Below, piece by piece: positions 43,725-53,847 of a stretch of 64,000 bases of DNA (the stretch's first letter is position 1; every line of letters begins with the position of its first letter). The notes beneath the pieces are model-generated. The model was not told the DNA's origin. It saw only the letters and a list, made by a program, of their open reading frames with translations, and did not search any database. This stretch comes from an uncultured bacterium. GTDB taxonomy: Bacteria; Actinomycetota; Coriobacteriia; Coriobacteriales; Eggerthellaceae. The position numbers and the translations under genes were made by a program. The stretch spans positions 27,914 through 91,913 of the forward strand of contig CAJMLT010000002.1 in assembly GCA_905214325.1 (NCBI GenBank). Direction: 5' to 3'.

Positions 43725-45112
43725 TGAGTAGACGTCGACCGTATGGGGTTGCTTCGACTGCGACACCGGGAAGGGTTGCCGCTCTCGACATCACCCGCCG
43801 CGTGCGGGAAAACGATGCACGTGTCTCCGATGTCGCGGCAACGGTTTTAGATCCCCTTGCGCTTCCCGTTGAGGAAAAGGGATTCGCAACACTTCTTTCC
43901 ATCGGCGTCGTTTCCACATGGGGAACACTCGACGAATTGATCGACAGTGTGCTACGGACTCCGAAAGACGTTGCCTGTGACGTCCGTGATGCGTTGCGTA
44001 TTTCGGTATACGAGTTGATATTTCTGCACAAAAGCGAACATGCCGCCGTTGATCAGGGCGTCGAGCTGGTTCGTTTCGTGTCTCCACGGGCTACGGGACT
44101 GGCGAACTTTGTCTTGCGACGCATCGTCGAGCTGGGTGCCACCTTTCCCTTCGGAGACCCACAAACCGACTTCGCAGCCGCCGCGCGTCTCCATGCCTTT
44201 CCCGAATGGCTCGCTCTGCTTTTCAAGAAAGACCTCGGCAAAAGAAACGCCCTTCTTCTGATGGATGCGGCCAATCATCCGGCACCGATATGGTTCATGA
44301 TCTCCCGTACCCGTGTCGATGGTAAGCGGGTGCTCGATTCGTTGGTCGCACGTGGTATCAAGATGGAGCCTGTCGCTTCGTTGGTTCCCGAGCAGGCTGC
44401 CTTCACCACGTTTCGTCTCCTCGACCGAAGTGATATCGGTGACGAACTGGTGAGACGCCTTCTCCAAGAAGGCGTGCTGGTCGTCTCCGATCTTTCGGCT
44501 CAATCGATCGTATCCTTCGCATTACCCGAGCGCATGCCGAAGCGTTTTCTGGAGATCGGGTCGGGAAGAGGAAGCAAAACGATCATGCTGCAGGATGGGG
44601 CATTGGGTAAATACGGAGAACAGATGCCGCTTGAGACCGTGGAGGTGAGCGCGGCGAAGAACGAGCTTCTCGTCGATCGCATCTCGCGCGCGGGTGTGCG
44701 GTGTGAGTGTTCGCATATTCTCGACGCCACCGATCTGTCATCGCTTGCGGCGGAGTCTTTCGATGCGGTGTTCATCGATGCTCCCTGCACGGGTGTGGGA
44801 ACGCTTCGCCGTCACCCCGAAATCAGATGGCGTTTGAAACCCCGGGATATCGAGGTGTTGGCCGACTTGGGTTTCGAGATGCTTGTCCAGGCATCGCGTC
44901 TGGTGGCGCATGGAGGGAGGCTCTCCTATGCGACCTGTTCGGTGTTTGAAGCGGAAAACGCCAAGGTCATCAGAAGATTTCTGAAAAGCAAAGCGGGAGC
45001 GGGTTTCGAGATCGTAGCGGTGGGTCACAAAGGGTTCGACTATTTCAAATCGCCCATCGTGCAAGATGGACCCGATGTTCATTTTTGCGCCGTTTTGAGA
45101 AGATGCTCATAA
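43724..45112 (+). CDS. rsmB: 16S rRNA (cytosine(967)-C(5))-methyltransferase RsmB-like
   Basis: A 462-residue protein with an N-terminal NusB-like RNA-binding domain and a C-terminal methyltransferase. Motif IV DAPCTGVGTLRRHPEIRW and the catalytic cysteine in SYATCS are present. Motif I is divergent: RFLEIGSGRGSKT replaces the usual DxCAAPGGKT, though a glycine-rich SAM loop remains. I chose ATG 43724, with GGAGGGG at good spacing; GTG 43721 and ATG 43709 are alternatives. Position after def-fmt is the common order. Confidence 0.87.
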   Translation: MSRRRPYGVASTATPGRVAALDITRRVRENDARVSDVAATVLDPLALPVEEKGFATLLSIGVVSTWGTLDELIDSVLRTPKDVACDVRDALRISVYELIFLHKSEHAAVDQGVELVRFVSPRATGLANFVLRRIVELGATFPFGDPQTDFAAAARLHAFPEWLALLFKKDLGKRNALLLMDAANHPAPIWFMISRTRVDGKRVLDSLVARGIKMEPVASLVPEQAAFTTFRLLDRSDIGDELVRRLLQEGVLVVSDLSAQSIVSFALPERMPKRFLEIGSGRGSKTIMLQDGALGKYGEQMPLETVEVSAAKNELLVDRISRAGVRCECSHILDATDLSSLAAESFDAVFIDAPCTGVGTLRRHPEIRWRLKPRDIEVLADLGFEMLVQASRLVAHGGRLSYATCSVFEAENAKVIRRFLKSKAGAGFEIVAVGHKGFDYFKSPIVQDGPDVHFCAVLRRCS

Positions 45113-45169
45113 GATTGGTGTATCATCGTTTTCTGTTAATACATTCGCAGGTGTTCGAAAGGACTGTTC

Positions 45170-46141
45170 ATGAACTCAGCGTTACTCATGCAGATTCAGG
45201 GCGTCGCCGAGAAGGCGGCCATCGCAAGTGCCGTTTGGAACGGCAAAGGCGATAAGGTGTCTGCAGACCAAGCCGCGACAACGGCGATGCGAGAAGCTTT
45301 CAACGACATAGACTTCTCTGGTCGTATCGTCATCGGGGAAGGCGAACGCGATGAGGCACCCATGCTCTTCATCGGTGAGGAATTGGGTAAGGGTGGCGAA
45401 CAGATCGATATCGCCGTCGACCCTCTCGAGGGTACCAATCTTTGCGCCTACAACAAGCCCAACGCGCTGACCACCATCGCGGTGGCACCCAAGGGGGCGT
45501 TGCTGTTCGCACCCGATACCTACATGTGGAAGATTGCCGCAGGTCCCGCCTGCGCCGACGCGATCCACATCGACAAGACTCCGGCTGAAAACGTCGCAGC
45601 CGTTGCCGAGGCGCTCGGAAAGCCCGTTTCCGAAGTGAATGTCTGCATTCTCGATCGTGATCGTCATCAGGATCTCATCGGTGCCGTTCGCGAGGCCGGT
45701 GCACGTGTTCGCTTGATCGACGATGGTGACGTTTTCGGTGCCATCGCCACCGCTGTTCCCGGTACGGGTATCGATCTGTATATGGGATCCGGCGGAGCCC
45801 CCGAAGGTGTTCTGGCCTGTACGGGCCTGAAGGCTATCGGCGGTTTCTTCATGGGTCGTCTCGATTTTTCCATCGACAAGGATGGTGTCGAGAAGCGTGC
45901 TCGTGCTGAAAAGACCGCAGAAGTCGACCTCGATGGCGTGTTGACCATGGATATGCTCGTCCGCACCGACGATGCTGCCTTCATCGCTTGTGGTGTCACC
46001 GACGGTGAGATGGTCTCCGGCGTATCCCATCGTGGTGGGTCTGTCACAACCGAATGCGTGATGATGAATGCACAGGATAAGACCGTCCGATTCGTCAAAA
46101 CCTGTCATCGTGGCGAAAACGGTTTGGTCTATTTCGACTAA
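45170..46141 (+). CDS. glpX: Fructose-1,6-bisphosphatase, class II
   Basis: A 323-residue manganese-type phosphatase for the gluconeogenic step from fructose 1,6-bisphosphate to fructose 6-phosphate. GEGERDEAPM, VDPLEGTN and GSGGAPEGVLA are the family's metal- and phosphate-binding motifs. ATG 45170 follows AAAGGAC. A weak promoter may lie upstream (TTGGTG at 45115-45120). A strong terminator ends it. Confidence 0.96.
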   Translation: MNSALLMQIQGVAEKAAIASAVWNGKGDKVSADQAATTAMREAFNDIDFSGRIVIGEGERDEAPMLFIGEELGKGGEQIDIAVDPLEGTNLCAYNKPNALTTIAVAPKGALLFAPDTYMWKIAAGPACADAIHIDKTPAENVAAVAEALGKPVSEVNVCILDRDRHQDLIGAVREAGARVRLIDDGDVFGAIATAVPGTGIDLYMGSGGAPEGVLACTGLKAIGGFFMGRLDFSIDKDGVEKRARAEKTAEVDLDGVLTMDMLVRTDDAAFIACGVTDGEMVSGVSHRGGSVTTECVMMNAQDKTVRFVKTCHRGENGLVYFD

Positions 46142-46158
46142 AACCCCCCGTCTTCGTT

Positions 46159-46188
46159 AAAACGGCCCCTTTCGAGGGGCCGTTTTTC
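46159..46188 (+). terminator. Rho-independent terminator after glpX
   Basis: An 11-pair stem (46159-46169 with 46176-46186), a TTTCGA loop and a short T tract form a strong terminator. It isolates glpX from the pyrimidine leader. Confidence 0.93.
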
Positions 46189-46272
46189 GTTCGGAGGGAA
46201 AAGAGCGTGGATCGTTCCCGTTCTTCAAGATGTCGTAATTGTTAAGTATTGCGCCGATGCTTCGGATATACC

Positions 46273-46301
46273 TAGACCGTAGGTCTTCGTGGTTCTATAA
46301 T
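46273..46301 (+). promoter_or_regulatory. Promoter of the pyr operon
   Basis: TAGACC (-35, four of six) and a perfect TATAAT (-10) are 17 bases apart. This is the clearest promoter in the window and would give a transcript start near 46308, almost 190 bases ahead of pyrR. The 46189-46272 stretch before it shows nothing clear. Confidence 0.75.
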
Positions 46302-46307
46302 GAAAGC

Positions 46308-46425
46308 GTCTTTAATGGCGGTACAGAGAGACCGATAAGGCGCAAACATAACACCTGTTCATGGTTGTTCCCATGAGTGGGTCTGACTGATTGCCCCTAT
46401 CTGCTTTGGGGTATTTTATTATCCT
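46308..46425 (+). promoter_or_regulatory. PyrR-type leader with binding loop and attenuator-like hairpin
   Basis: The leader contains a CGGT/ACCG stem around ACAGAGAG (46317-46334), which resembles the CAGAGAG core of PyrR-binding loops. About 60 bases on, TGCCCC (46392-46397) can pair with GGGGTA (46408-46413), followed by TTTTATT. This fits UMP-dependent attenuation by PyrR, but the terminator stem is short and the antiterminator is not clear, so translational control is the alternative. The stretch 46426-46492 holds no further clear signal apart from the AAAGGAG of pyrR. Confidence 0.55.
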
Positions 46426-46492
46426 GGGCGGGCACGGTATACGTGTGGAGGCCGGTCTGTACGCACTTCGCTTCATCGAAAAAGGAGTGGGT

Positions 46493-47095
46493 ATGAGCGA
46501 CATGGATCAAGAAATGTCGGTGGTGATGGATGAAAACGAGATACAGCGTACGCTGGTCAGAATGGCCCATCAGATTCTCGAGCAGAACAAGGGTTGTCAG
46601 GATCTCGCCCTCATCGGCATCGTCACCCGCGGCGATATTCTCGCCCATAGATTAGCTTCTATCATCAATACGATCGAAGGTTCAACGGTTCCCGTCGGAT
46701 CGCTCGACATCAGTTTCTATCGCGATGACGCCGTCATCAGTCTTTCCCCACAGCTCAAAGGAACGGACATACTCTTTTCCCTTGATGCTAAAACGATCGT
46801 CTTGGTCGATGATGTGCTCTATACGGGGCGCACGATCCGGGCGGCGCTTGATGCTTTGATGGATTTCGGAAGGCCGGCACGTATTCAGTTGGCGACTCTC
46901 ATCGATCGTGGACATCGGGAATTGCCCATCCGTGCCGACTTCGTTGGGAAGAACGTTCCTTCTGCAACCAATGAAAGCGTGCGCCTTTATCTCGAAGAAG
47001 TCGATGGTGTTTCAGCGGTGCAGATCGCCCGTGTCGAAGAAGGGCAACGGGTGGGGTCCGCTCCTCTGAAGGGGGTTGATCATGTTCGATCATAA
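46493..47095 (+). CDS. pyrR: Bifunctional pyr operon regulator/uracil phosphoribosyltransferase PyrR
   Basis: A 200-residue RNA-binding attenuation protein with a phosphoribosyltransferase fold. The PRPP motif IVLVDDVLYTGRT is intact, as are GIVTRGDILAHRLA and LIDRGHRELPIRAD. ATG 46493 follows AAAGGAG; an upstream ORF extension to 46391 overlaps the leader hairpin and is not credible. It overlaps pyrB by 14 bases. It should bind the leader described upstream when UMP is high. Confidence 0.95.
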   Translation: MSDMDQEMSVVMDENEIQRTLVRMAHQILEQNKGCQDLALIGIVTRGDILAHRLASIINTIEGSTVPVGSLDISFYRDDAVISLSPQLKGTDILFSLDAKTIVLVDDVLYTGRTIRAALDALMDFGRPARIQLATLIDRGHRELPIRADFVGKNVPSATNESVRLYLEEVDGVSAVQIARVEEGQRVGSAPLKGVDHVRS

Positions 47096-48020
47096 ACATC
47101 TGCTGTCCATAGATGAGCTGAGTTCCGAAGATATCATGACGGTCCTCCATCAGGCGCGCCTGTTCGAAGAGGTGAATGAACGCCCTATCAAGAAGTTACC
47201 CACGCTGCGGGGAAAGACCATCTGTAATCTTTTCTTCGAACCTTCGACGCGTACGCGCGGATCGTTCGAATTGGCGGAGAAACGCCTCTCCTGCGACTCG
47301 CTCAATGCCGGAGGATCGGCTTCTTCGACCGTGAAGGGTGAAAGTCTCGTCGATACGGTCAAGACCCTTTCCGCGATGAAGGTCGATATGTTCATCGTTC
47401 GGCATAACTGTGCGGGGGCACCTCGGATGGTAGCCGACAACACTACCGCTTCGGTCATCGATGCCGGTGATGGCAAGCATCAGCATCCCACTCAGGCCCT
47501 TCTCGACCTTTACACCATTTGGAAACATAAGGGATCCTTTGAGGGACTCAAAGTGGGTATCGTCGGTGATATCTCTCATTCACGGGTGTGTGGGTCTCTG
47601 GTTCCCGCTCTGAAGCGCATGGGAGCTCAGGTGACGCTGATCGCCCCTGCAACCCTTCTTCCCGCACGTCCCGATGTGTTGGGGGCGGATCGGGTGTCGC
47701 ATCATCTCGATACCGTTCTTCCCGAGCTCGATGTCGTTTACATGCTGCGCATTCAGATGGAGCGTATTGAGGATGCTCCTTTTCCGAGCCTGCGCGAATA
47801 CCATCTGCTCTACGGCCTTACGCGGGAGCGTGAGGCATTCATGAAGCCCGATGCCATCGTCTGCCATCCCGGTCCGATCAATCGCGGTGTCGAACTCGAT
47901 GCCACCATGGCCGATGGATCCCATTCGGTTATCATCGATCAGGTCTTTGCGGGGGTCTGCGTTCGTATGGCCCTCATATATCTTCTCCTAGGAGGTGGAA
48001 GCGATGAAAACGCTCATTAG
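47082..48020 (+). CDS. pyrB: Aspartate carbamoyltransferase catalytic subunit
   Basis: A 312-residue enzyme that transfers carbamoyl from carbamoyl phosphate to aspartate, the committed pyrimidine step. The carbamoyl-phosphate motif FFEPSTRTRGSFELA, HPTQALLDLYTI and HPGPINRGVEL are typical. No pyrI regulatory subunit is seen. ATG 47082 follows GAAGGGGG. It overlaps pyrC by 17 bases. Confidence 0.97.
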   Translation: MFDHKHLLSIDELSSEDIMTVLHQARLFEEVNERPIKKLPTLRGKTICNLFFEPSTRTRGSFELAEKRLSCDSLNAGGSASSTVKGESLVDTVKTLSAMKVDMFIVRHNCAGAPRMVADNTTASVIDAGDGKHQHPTQALLDLYTIWKHKGSFEGLKVGIVGDISHSRVCGSLVPALKRMGAQVTLIAPATLLPARPDVLGADRVSHHLDTVLPELDVVYMLRIQMERIEDAPFPSLREYHLLYGLTREREAFMKPDAIVCHPGPINRGVELDATMADGSHSVIIDQVFAGVCVRMALIYLLLGGGSDENAH

Positions 48021-49296
48021 AAACGTTCGCGTCATCGACCCCGTTGTCGCTCTCGATGAGGTGTGTGATATCGTTCTATCCGAAGGTCGCATCGCAGCCG
48101 TTGGAAAGAACCTCACCTGTGAAGAGGCTGAGGTTCTCGATAGAACCGGTTGTATCGCGATTCCCGGACTCGTCGATATCCATGTCCACCTGCGCGAGCC
48201 GGGTGGTGAACATAAGGAAACCATCGAAACGGGTACCGCTGCCGCGGCACACGGTGGCTTCACGGGGATCTGCTCCATGCCCAATACCACGCCTACAACC
48301 GATGATGCCGCCACTGTCGATTATGTTCTGGCTCAGGCCGAACATGCCGGCCACTGTCGTGTTTATCCTGCCGGCGCCTGTACGAAAGGACTCAAGGGGG
48401 AGTCGCTGGCGGAGATAGGTGATATGGCTCTCCATGGAGCGCTTGCCTTCACCGATGACGGACGGGGAATTCAAAGTAGCGGCATGATGCGTCGGGTCAT
48501 GGATTATGCCAAGATGTTCGATACCGTGGTGATGAGTCATTGTCAGGATGAGAGCCTCGTCGGCCCCGGACAGGTCAACGAAGGAGTGGTTTCGACCCGC
48601 TTGGGTATGGCTGGCTGGCCTGCGGCGGGCGAGGAGATCCAGATTCAAAGAGATATAGCATTATCCAAATTGACGGGATGCCCTCTCCATATTCAGCATA
48701 TAACGAGTGCTTACGGTGTGGAATTGGTGCGTGAGGGAAAAAGGCAGGGTGTTCCCGTCACGTGCGAGGTCACTCCCCATCATCTGGTTCTCAATGAAGA
48801 TGATCTGAAAACCGATTATGACACCAATCTCAAGATGAATCCTCCCCTGAGGACGCCCCAAGACAATCAAGCCCTTATCGAAGGGATCAAGGATTCCACG
48901 ATCGACTGCATCGTGACCGACCATGCTCCCCATGCGGCTTACGAGAAAGAACGGGAATTCGAGCTCGCCCCCTTCGGCATGACGGGTCTTGAGACCTCGC
49001 TCGGGGTTGTTCTCACCCATCTGGTCCGGCCGGGTCATATCGATTACGCCAAGATGGTGGAACTCATGGCCGTCAATCCACGCAGGATACTCCATCTCGA
49101 GCCGGTGACGATGGAAGAGGGGAGCGTCGCCGATATCACGGTGTTCGATCCTGATTACGCGTGGACCGTTACCGAGGAGGATATGTGTTCCAAAGCGAAG
49201 AATTCCGGATTTTTGGGCGCATCGCTCATCGGTCGTGCGTGTGATGTGTTCGTCGGTGGGGTTGCAACAATGAAAGAAGGGTGCATCGTTGAATAA
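48004..49296 (+). CDS. pyrC: Dihydroorotase
   Basis: A 430-residue zinc amidohydrolase (class I type) that cyclises N-carbamoyl-aspartate. The metal motif DIHVHLREPGGEHKE, SHCQDE, HIQHITSAYGVELV, the histidine pair in EVTPHHL, and the TDHAPHA aspartate are all present. ATG 48004 has AGGAGGTGG. It overlaps pyrB and carA. Confidence 0.96.
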   Translation: MKTLIRNVRVIDPVVALDEVCDIVLSEGRIAAVGKNLTCEEAEVLDRTGCIAIPGLVDIHVHLREPGGEHKETIETGTAAAAHGGFTGICSMPNTTPTTDDAATVDYVLAQAEHAGHCRVYPAGACTKGLKGESLAEIGDMALHGALAFTDDGRGIQSSGMMRRVMDYAKMFDTVVMSHCQDESLVGPGQVNEGVVSTRLGMAGWPAAGEEIQIQRDIALSKLTGCPLHIQHITSAYGVELVREGKRQGVPVTCEVTPHHLVLNEDDLKTDYDTNLKMNPPLRTPQDNQALIEGIKDSTIDCIVTDHAPHAAYEKEREFELAPFGMTGLETSLGVVLTHLVRPGHIDYAKMVELMAVNPRRILHLEPVTMEEGSVADITVFDPDYAWTVTEEDMCSKAKNSGFLGASLIGRACDVFVGGVATMKEGCIVE

Positions 49297-50632
49297 CGTA
49301 GCGAGTCTTTTGGAAAATACGAGCAGAGGGATACGTCCTTGTGCGAAGTTGGTTTTGGAGGATGGATCGGTTTTCGAAGGGTTTTCCTGTGCCGCCGAAG
49401 GTGAGGTGTTCGGCGAGGTCTGCTTCAATACCTCGATCGAGGGATATCTCGAGATCATCTCCGATCCTTCCTATGCCGGTCAGATCATCACCATGACCTA
49501 TCCGCAGATCGGCAATTACGGCGTCAACGAAGACGACCTGCAGGCGGACACCCTGGCATTACGCGGTCTCATCGTTCGTGATATGTGCTTTGCGCCCTCC
49601 AACTGGCGCTCCTCGATGAGCCTTCCCGATTTCCTCGTCAAGGAAGGAGTCGTGGCTATCGCCGGCATCGACACCCGAGCTCTCACGTCTCACCTGCGCG
49701 AGAATGGAGCCTGTCGTGGCGTTATATCGACGACGGATCTCGATACGGAGAGCCTTCTGCGCAAGGTGAGGGTGTCACCGAGTATCGTCGGTGTCAACCT
49801 AGCTGAGACGGTGAGCTGCTCCGATCGTTCGTCTTTCGATGCTCTACCGCCTTCACACAGCTTCGCCGTTGCGCCACCTGCCGCACCTCGCCACCGCGTC
49901 GTGGTCTACGACTGCGGTGTGAAGCGCTCCATTCTTCATGGTCTCATACGGGTGGGCTGCGCGCTGGAAGTCGTTCCCTGGGATACTCCGGCCGAAGAGG
50001 TGCTGGCTCTAAAGCCCGACGGCGTGTTCCTCAGTAACGGCCCCGGTGATCCCGAAGCGGTGGCTCAGACGTATTCCCAGGTGGAAAACCTTATAGGGAA
50101 GGTACCTCTTTTCGGTATCTGTTTGGGGCATCAGATGATATCGCTTGCCGCCGGAGCCCGTATGGAAAAGTTGAAATTCGGGCACCGTGGCGGCAATCAA
50201 CCCGTTGTTAATCTACGGACGGGACGCGTCGAGATAACCGCTCAAAACCATGGCTTCGGCCTTCTGTTCGATTCACTCGGTCATCTCATACCGGAGTTGT
50301 CGGGTGGGTACACGGCTCACGAGCACGATCTCCGTCGATGGTCGGAGCGCAAGATCGCCCCGGTTGTCGACAACAAACGCTTCGGCCGTATCCAGTTGAC
50401 TCATGTCAACCTCAATGACGGAACCGCCGAGGGTATCGCCTTTCTGGATGCCCCGGTCTTTTCGGTTCAGTATCACCCCGAGGCCAATCCCGGCCCGACG
50501 GATTCACACTATCTGTTCACCGCATTCACGCATCTGATGGAGGGCGATTTGAACTATCTCGATATCGACATCATGGCGGATCGTCTTTCCGGTTGGGTTT
50601 TCGGTGAAGAGGAAGGGGTCGCACATGCCTAA
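49289..50632 (+). CDS. carA: Carbamoyl-phosphate synthase small subunit (glutamine amidotransferase) with extra segments
   Basis: A 447-residue subunit, about 80 residues longer than usual. It provides ammonia from glutamine. The N-terminal domain ([17 protein letters not shown]) and the GATase domain with nucleophile Cys in FGICLGHQM and the HPEA motif are normal. Between NHGF and THVNLNDG there is an insert of roughly 30 residues ([18 protein letters not shown] region). An N-terminal tail of about 18 and a C-terminal tail of about 25 residues add the rest. TTG 49289 overlaps pyrC by eight bases. The insert is unassigned. Confidence 0.94.
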   Translation: MNNVASLLENTSRGIRPCAKLVLEDGSVFEGFSCAAEGEVFGEVCFNTSIEGYLEIISDPSYAGQIITMTYPQIGNYGVNEDDLQADTLALRGLIVRDMCFAPSNWRSSMSLPDFLVKEGVVAIAGIDTRALTSHLRENGACRGVISTTDLDTESLLRKVRVSPSIVGVNLAETVSCSDRSSFDALPPSHSFAVAPPAAPRHRVVVYDCGVKRSILHGLIRVGCALEVVPWDTPAEEVLALKPDGVFLSNGPGDPEAVAQTYSQVENLIGKVPLFGICLGHQMISLAAGARMEKLKFGHRGGNQPVVNLRTGRVEITAQNHGFGLLFDSLGHLIPELSGGYTAHEHDLRRWSERKIAPVVDNKRFGRIQLTHVNLNDGTAEGIAFLDAPVFSVQYHPEANPGPTDSHYLFTAFTHLMEGDLNYLDIDIMADRLSGWVFGEEEGVAHA

Positions 50633-53600
50633 GCGCACCGACATCAAGCGCATCATGGTCATCGGTTCGGGACCTATCGTCATCGGTCAGGCCTGCGAAT
50701 TCGATTATTCGGGGGCTCAGGCATGTAAGGTCCTCAAAGAGGACGGATATGAGGTTGTACTCATCAACTCCAATCCCGCCACCATCATGACCGACCCGCA
50801 GTTGGTGGATCGCACCTATGTCGAGCCCATCACACTCGAATATGCGGAGAAGATCATCGCCAAGGAACGTCCCGATGCCCTGCTCCCCACGCTCGGCGGG
50901 CAGACGGGTCTCAATACGGCGGTCGAACTCGCCAAGGCGGGCATTCTCGAAAAGTACGGCGTTGAGATGATCGGTTGCGATCTTGCCGCCATCGAGCGGG
51001 GGGAGGACCGCAAGCAGTTCAATGAAGCCATGGCCGAACTTGGACTCGAAGTCGCCCGCAGCGGCTACGCCTATTCTCTCGATGACGCTCTTACCCTTGC
51101 AGACGAGATGGGATATCCGCTGGTCATGCGCCCCTCGTTCACGCTCGGAGGCGCCGGTGGCGGTATCGCTCATACGAAAGAGGAATTGGAGCTCATCGTT
51201 TCTCAGGGTCTTGAGCTTTCCCCCGTTTCCGAAGTGTTGGTGGAGGAGAGTATCGAAGGCTGGAAAGAGTACGAGATGGAGGTCATGCGCGACAACGCGG
51301 GTAATGGCATCATCATCTGCTCCATTGAAAACTTCGACCCCATGGGTGTGCATACCGGGGATTCCATTACGGTTGCACCTGCTCAAACGCTCTCGGATAT
51401 CGAATATCAGCGCATGCGCGTGGCTTCACTTGCCATCCTCGAAAAGATCGGTGTTGAAACGGGTGGATCCAATGTCCAGTTCGCACTCAATCCGGATGAT
51501 GGGCGCCTTATCGTCATCGAGATGAATCCCCGTGTTTCCCGCTCTTCGGCGCTTGCATCCAAGGCAACGGGCTTTCCCATCGCCAAGGCCGCAGCGAAAC
51601 TTGCGGTCGGTTACACGCTCGATGAGATCACCAACGACATCACCAAGGCGACCCCCGCTTGCTTCGAGCCTTCCATCGACTATTGCGTGGTCAAGGTTCC
51701 GCGTTTCGCCTTCGAGAAGTTCAAGGGTACCGACACGACGCTTTCCACGCGCATGAAGGCCGTGGGGGAGATCATGGCCATCGGCCGTACGTTCGAGGAA
51801 GCGTTCGGCAAGGCGATGCGTTCCCTCGAGAACGGTCGTTCGGGCCTCGGTGGCGACGGGCGTGATATCTTCGATGCCGATCGTTTCGAAGAATTGGTGG
51901 GTCTGCCCACGGAAGAAAGGATCTTCTATGTGGCCGAGGCCTTCCGCCGCGGTTGGTCGGTCGAAAGGGTATTCGAAGCCTCGAAGATCGATCGTTGGTT
52001 TTTGACGCGAATCCATGACATGATCATGGTGGAGTGCGCGCTCCGTTCGAGGCCTCTCGAAACCCTCGATGCCGAGGAGATGCGTTTGATCAAAAGCTAC
52101 GGCTTTTCCGACGAGCAGATAGCCTATCTGTGTGATAGCGATGAGATGAGTGTCCGTGCTCACCGCAAGGAGTTAGGTGTCATTCCGGTTTTCAAAACGG
52201 TTGATACGTGCGCCGCGGAATTCGATAGTGAGACGGAATACCACTACAAGACCTACGAATCGGGCCCGAGCGAGATCAAGCCGGCATCGCGTAAACGCGC
52301 GATGATCCTCGGTGCCGGACCGAACCGCATCGGACAGGGTATCGAGTTCGACTATTGCTGCGTTCATGCGAGCTATGCTTTGCATGATGCGGGATTCGAA
52401 ACCATTATGGTCAACTGTAATCCCGAAACGGTATCCACCGACTACGATACCTCTGATCGACTTTACTTCGAGCCGCTGACCTATGAAGACGTTATGGACA
52501 TAATCGATGTCGAACGACCCGATGGTGTTGTGGTGACACTCGGTGGGCAGACACCTTTGAAGCTTGCCAAGGCGCTCGAAGAAGCCGGTGTGCCCATTAT
52601 GGGCACCAAGCCCTATGCGATCGACCTTGCCGAAGACAGAGATCGTTTTGCCGAGATCCTAGATGAGCTTTCCATCACGTATCCTGCAGCGGGCATGGCC
52701 TCTTCTTTCGAAGAAGCATGTCGGGTTGCCGATCGGATCGGTTTCCCCTTGCTGGTTCGTCCGAGTTACGTATTGGGCGGACGTGGCATGGTGATCGCCT
52801 ATGACGCGAAGTATCTCGAACGGTATATGGCTGAAGCCGCACGCATCACCCCTGATCATCCGGTCTATCTCGATCGTTTCCTCGAAGGAGCCATCGAATG
52901 TGACGTCGACGCTCTTTGCGATGGGGAGCAAGTCTATATCGGCGGTGTTCTCGAGCACATCGAAGAAGCGGGTGTGCATTCCGGTGATTCGGCATGCTGT
53001 ATTCCGCCCTTCACTCTTTCCGAGGCTCAGGTCTCCCAGCTGCGTTCCATCACCCGACGTCTCGCAAAACGTCTCGGTGTGGTCGGCCTCATCAACATCC
53101 AGTTCGCCATCAAGGACATGGTCGTTTACGTTATCGAAGCGAATCCCCGTGCTTCCCGTACGGTACCTTTCGTTTCCAAGGCCACTGGGGTGCCTTTGGC
53201 CAAATTGGCGGCACGCATCATGGCGGGAGAGAAGATAGCTGATTTCGATCTTCCCGACGACGAGCGTCGCCAGGCTCATTTCTGCGTTAAGGAAGCCGTC
53301 ATGCCTTTCGGTCGTTTCCCGGGAACCGATGTCATCCTCGGGCCCGAGATGAAGTCGACCGGTGAGGTTATGGGTATCGCATACAACTTCCCTTCGGCCT
53401 ACGCCAAGACCCAAGCCGCCGCTTCCATGAACATCCCCACCGAAGGCAGGTGTTTCCTGTCGGTGTGCGATCGCGATAAGCGGCCGACGTTGCCCTTGGC
53501 TCGCGATCTCGTTCGCATGGGATTCGATATCGTTTCGACGGAAGGAACCGCGCGTGCTCTTAAAGCGGCGAATATTCCCTGTGAGGTAATAGCCCGTATC

Positions 53601-53846
53601 AGTGAACCCGAACCGAACATCGAAACCATGATCATGGATGGGGGCATCGATCTGATGATCAACACACCTTTCGGGCAGGACACCCGTCCCGATGGATACC
53701 TCCTGCGCACGCTTGCGGTTCGGCAGAACCTGTGTTACGTGACCACGTTGGCGGGAGCTCAGGCTTTCGTATCCGCGATAGAAACCCTTCGTGAGCAAAG
53801 CATGCCGGTCATCGCCTTGCAGGATCTCGAACAATGGGAGCAATAA
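50625..53846 (+). CDS. carB: Carbamoyl-phosphate synthase large subunit
   Basis: A 1073-residue enzyme with two ATP-grasp halves, making carbamoyl phosphate from bicarbonate, ATP and ammonia. The first half starts [19 protein letters not shown], with [11 protein letters not shown]; the second repeats as [18 protein letters not shown], with [12 protein letters not shown]. The C-terminal allosteric domain is present. ATG 50625 overlaps carA by eight bases with GAGGAAGGGG ahead. Confidence 0.97.
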   Translation: MPKRTDIKRIMVIGSGPIVIGQACEFDYSGAQACKVLKEDGYEVVLINSNPATIMTDPQLVDRTYVEPITLEYAEKIIAKERPDALLPTLGGQTGLNTAVELAKAGILEKYGVEMIGCDLAAIERGEDRKQFNEAMAELGLEVARSGYAYSLDDALTLADEMGYPLVMRPSFTLGGAGGGIAHTKEELELIVSQGLELSPVSEVLVEESIEGWKEYEMEVMRDNAGNGIIICSIENFDPMGVHTGDSITVAPAQTLSDIEYQRMRVASLAILEKIGVETGGSNVQFALNPDDGRLIVIEMNPRVSRSSALASKATGFPIAKAAAKLAVGYTLDEITNDITKATPACFEPSIDYCVVKVPRFAFEKFKGTDTTLSTRMKAVGEIMAIGRTFEEAFGKAMRSLENGRSGLGGDGRDIFDADRFEELVGLPTEERIFYVAEAFRRGWSVERVFEASKIDRWFLTRIHDMIMVECALRSRPLETLDAEEMRLIKSYGFSDEQIAYLCDSDEMSVRAHRKELGVIPVFKTVDTCAAEFDSETEYHYKTYESGPSEIKPASRKRAMILGAGPNRIGQGIEFDYCCVHASYALHDAGFETIMVNCNPETVSTDYDTSDRLYFEPLTYEDVMDIIDVERPDGVVVTLGGQTPLKLAKALEEAGVPIMGTKPYAIDLAEDRDRFAEILDELSITYPAAGMASSFEEACRVADRIGFPLLVRPSYVLGGRGMVIAYDAKYLERYMAEAARITPDHPVYLDRFLEGAIECDVDALCDGEQVYIGGVLEHIEEAGVHSGDSACCIPPFTLSEAQVSQLRSITRRLAKRLGVVGLINIQFAIKDMVVYVIEANPRASRTVPFVSKATGVPLAKLAARIMAGEKIADFDLPDDERRQAHFCVKEAVMPFGRFPGTDVILGPEMKSTGEVMGIAYNFPSAYAKTQAAASMNIPTEGRCFLSVCDRDKRPTLPLARDLVRMGFDIVSTEGTARALKAANIPCEVIARISEPEPNIETMIMDGGIDLMINTPFGQDTRPDGYLLRTLAVRQNLCYVTTLAGAQAFVSAIETLREQSMPVIALQDLEQWEQ

Positions 53847-53847
53847 G

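Noticed and set aside
46391..46492. Upstream extension of pyrR by 34 residues
   Set aside because: It would start inside the leader hairpin, has no ribosome site, and PyrR proteins begin near the ATG at 46493.
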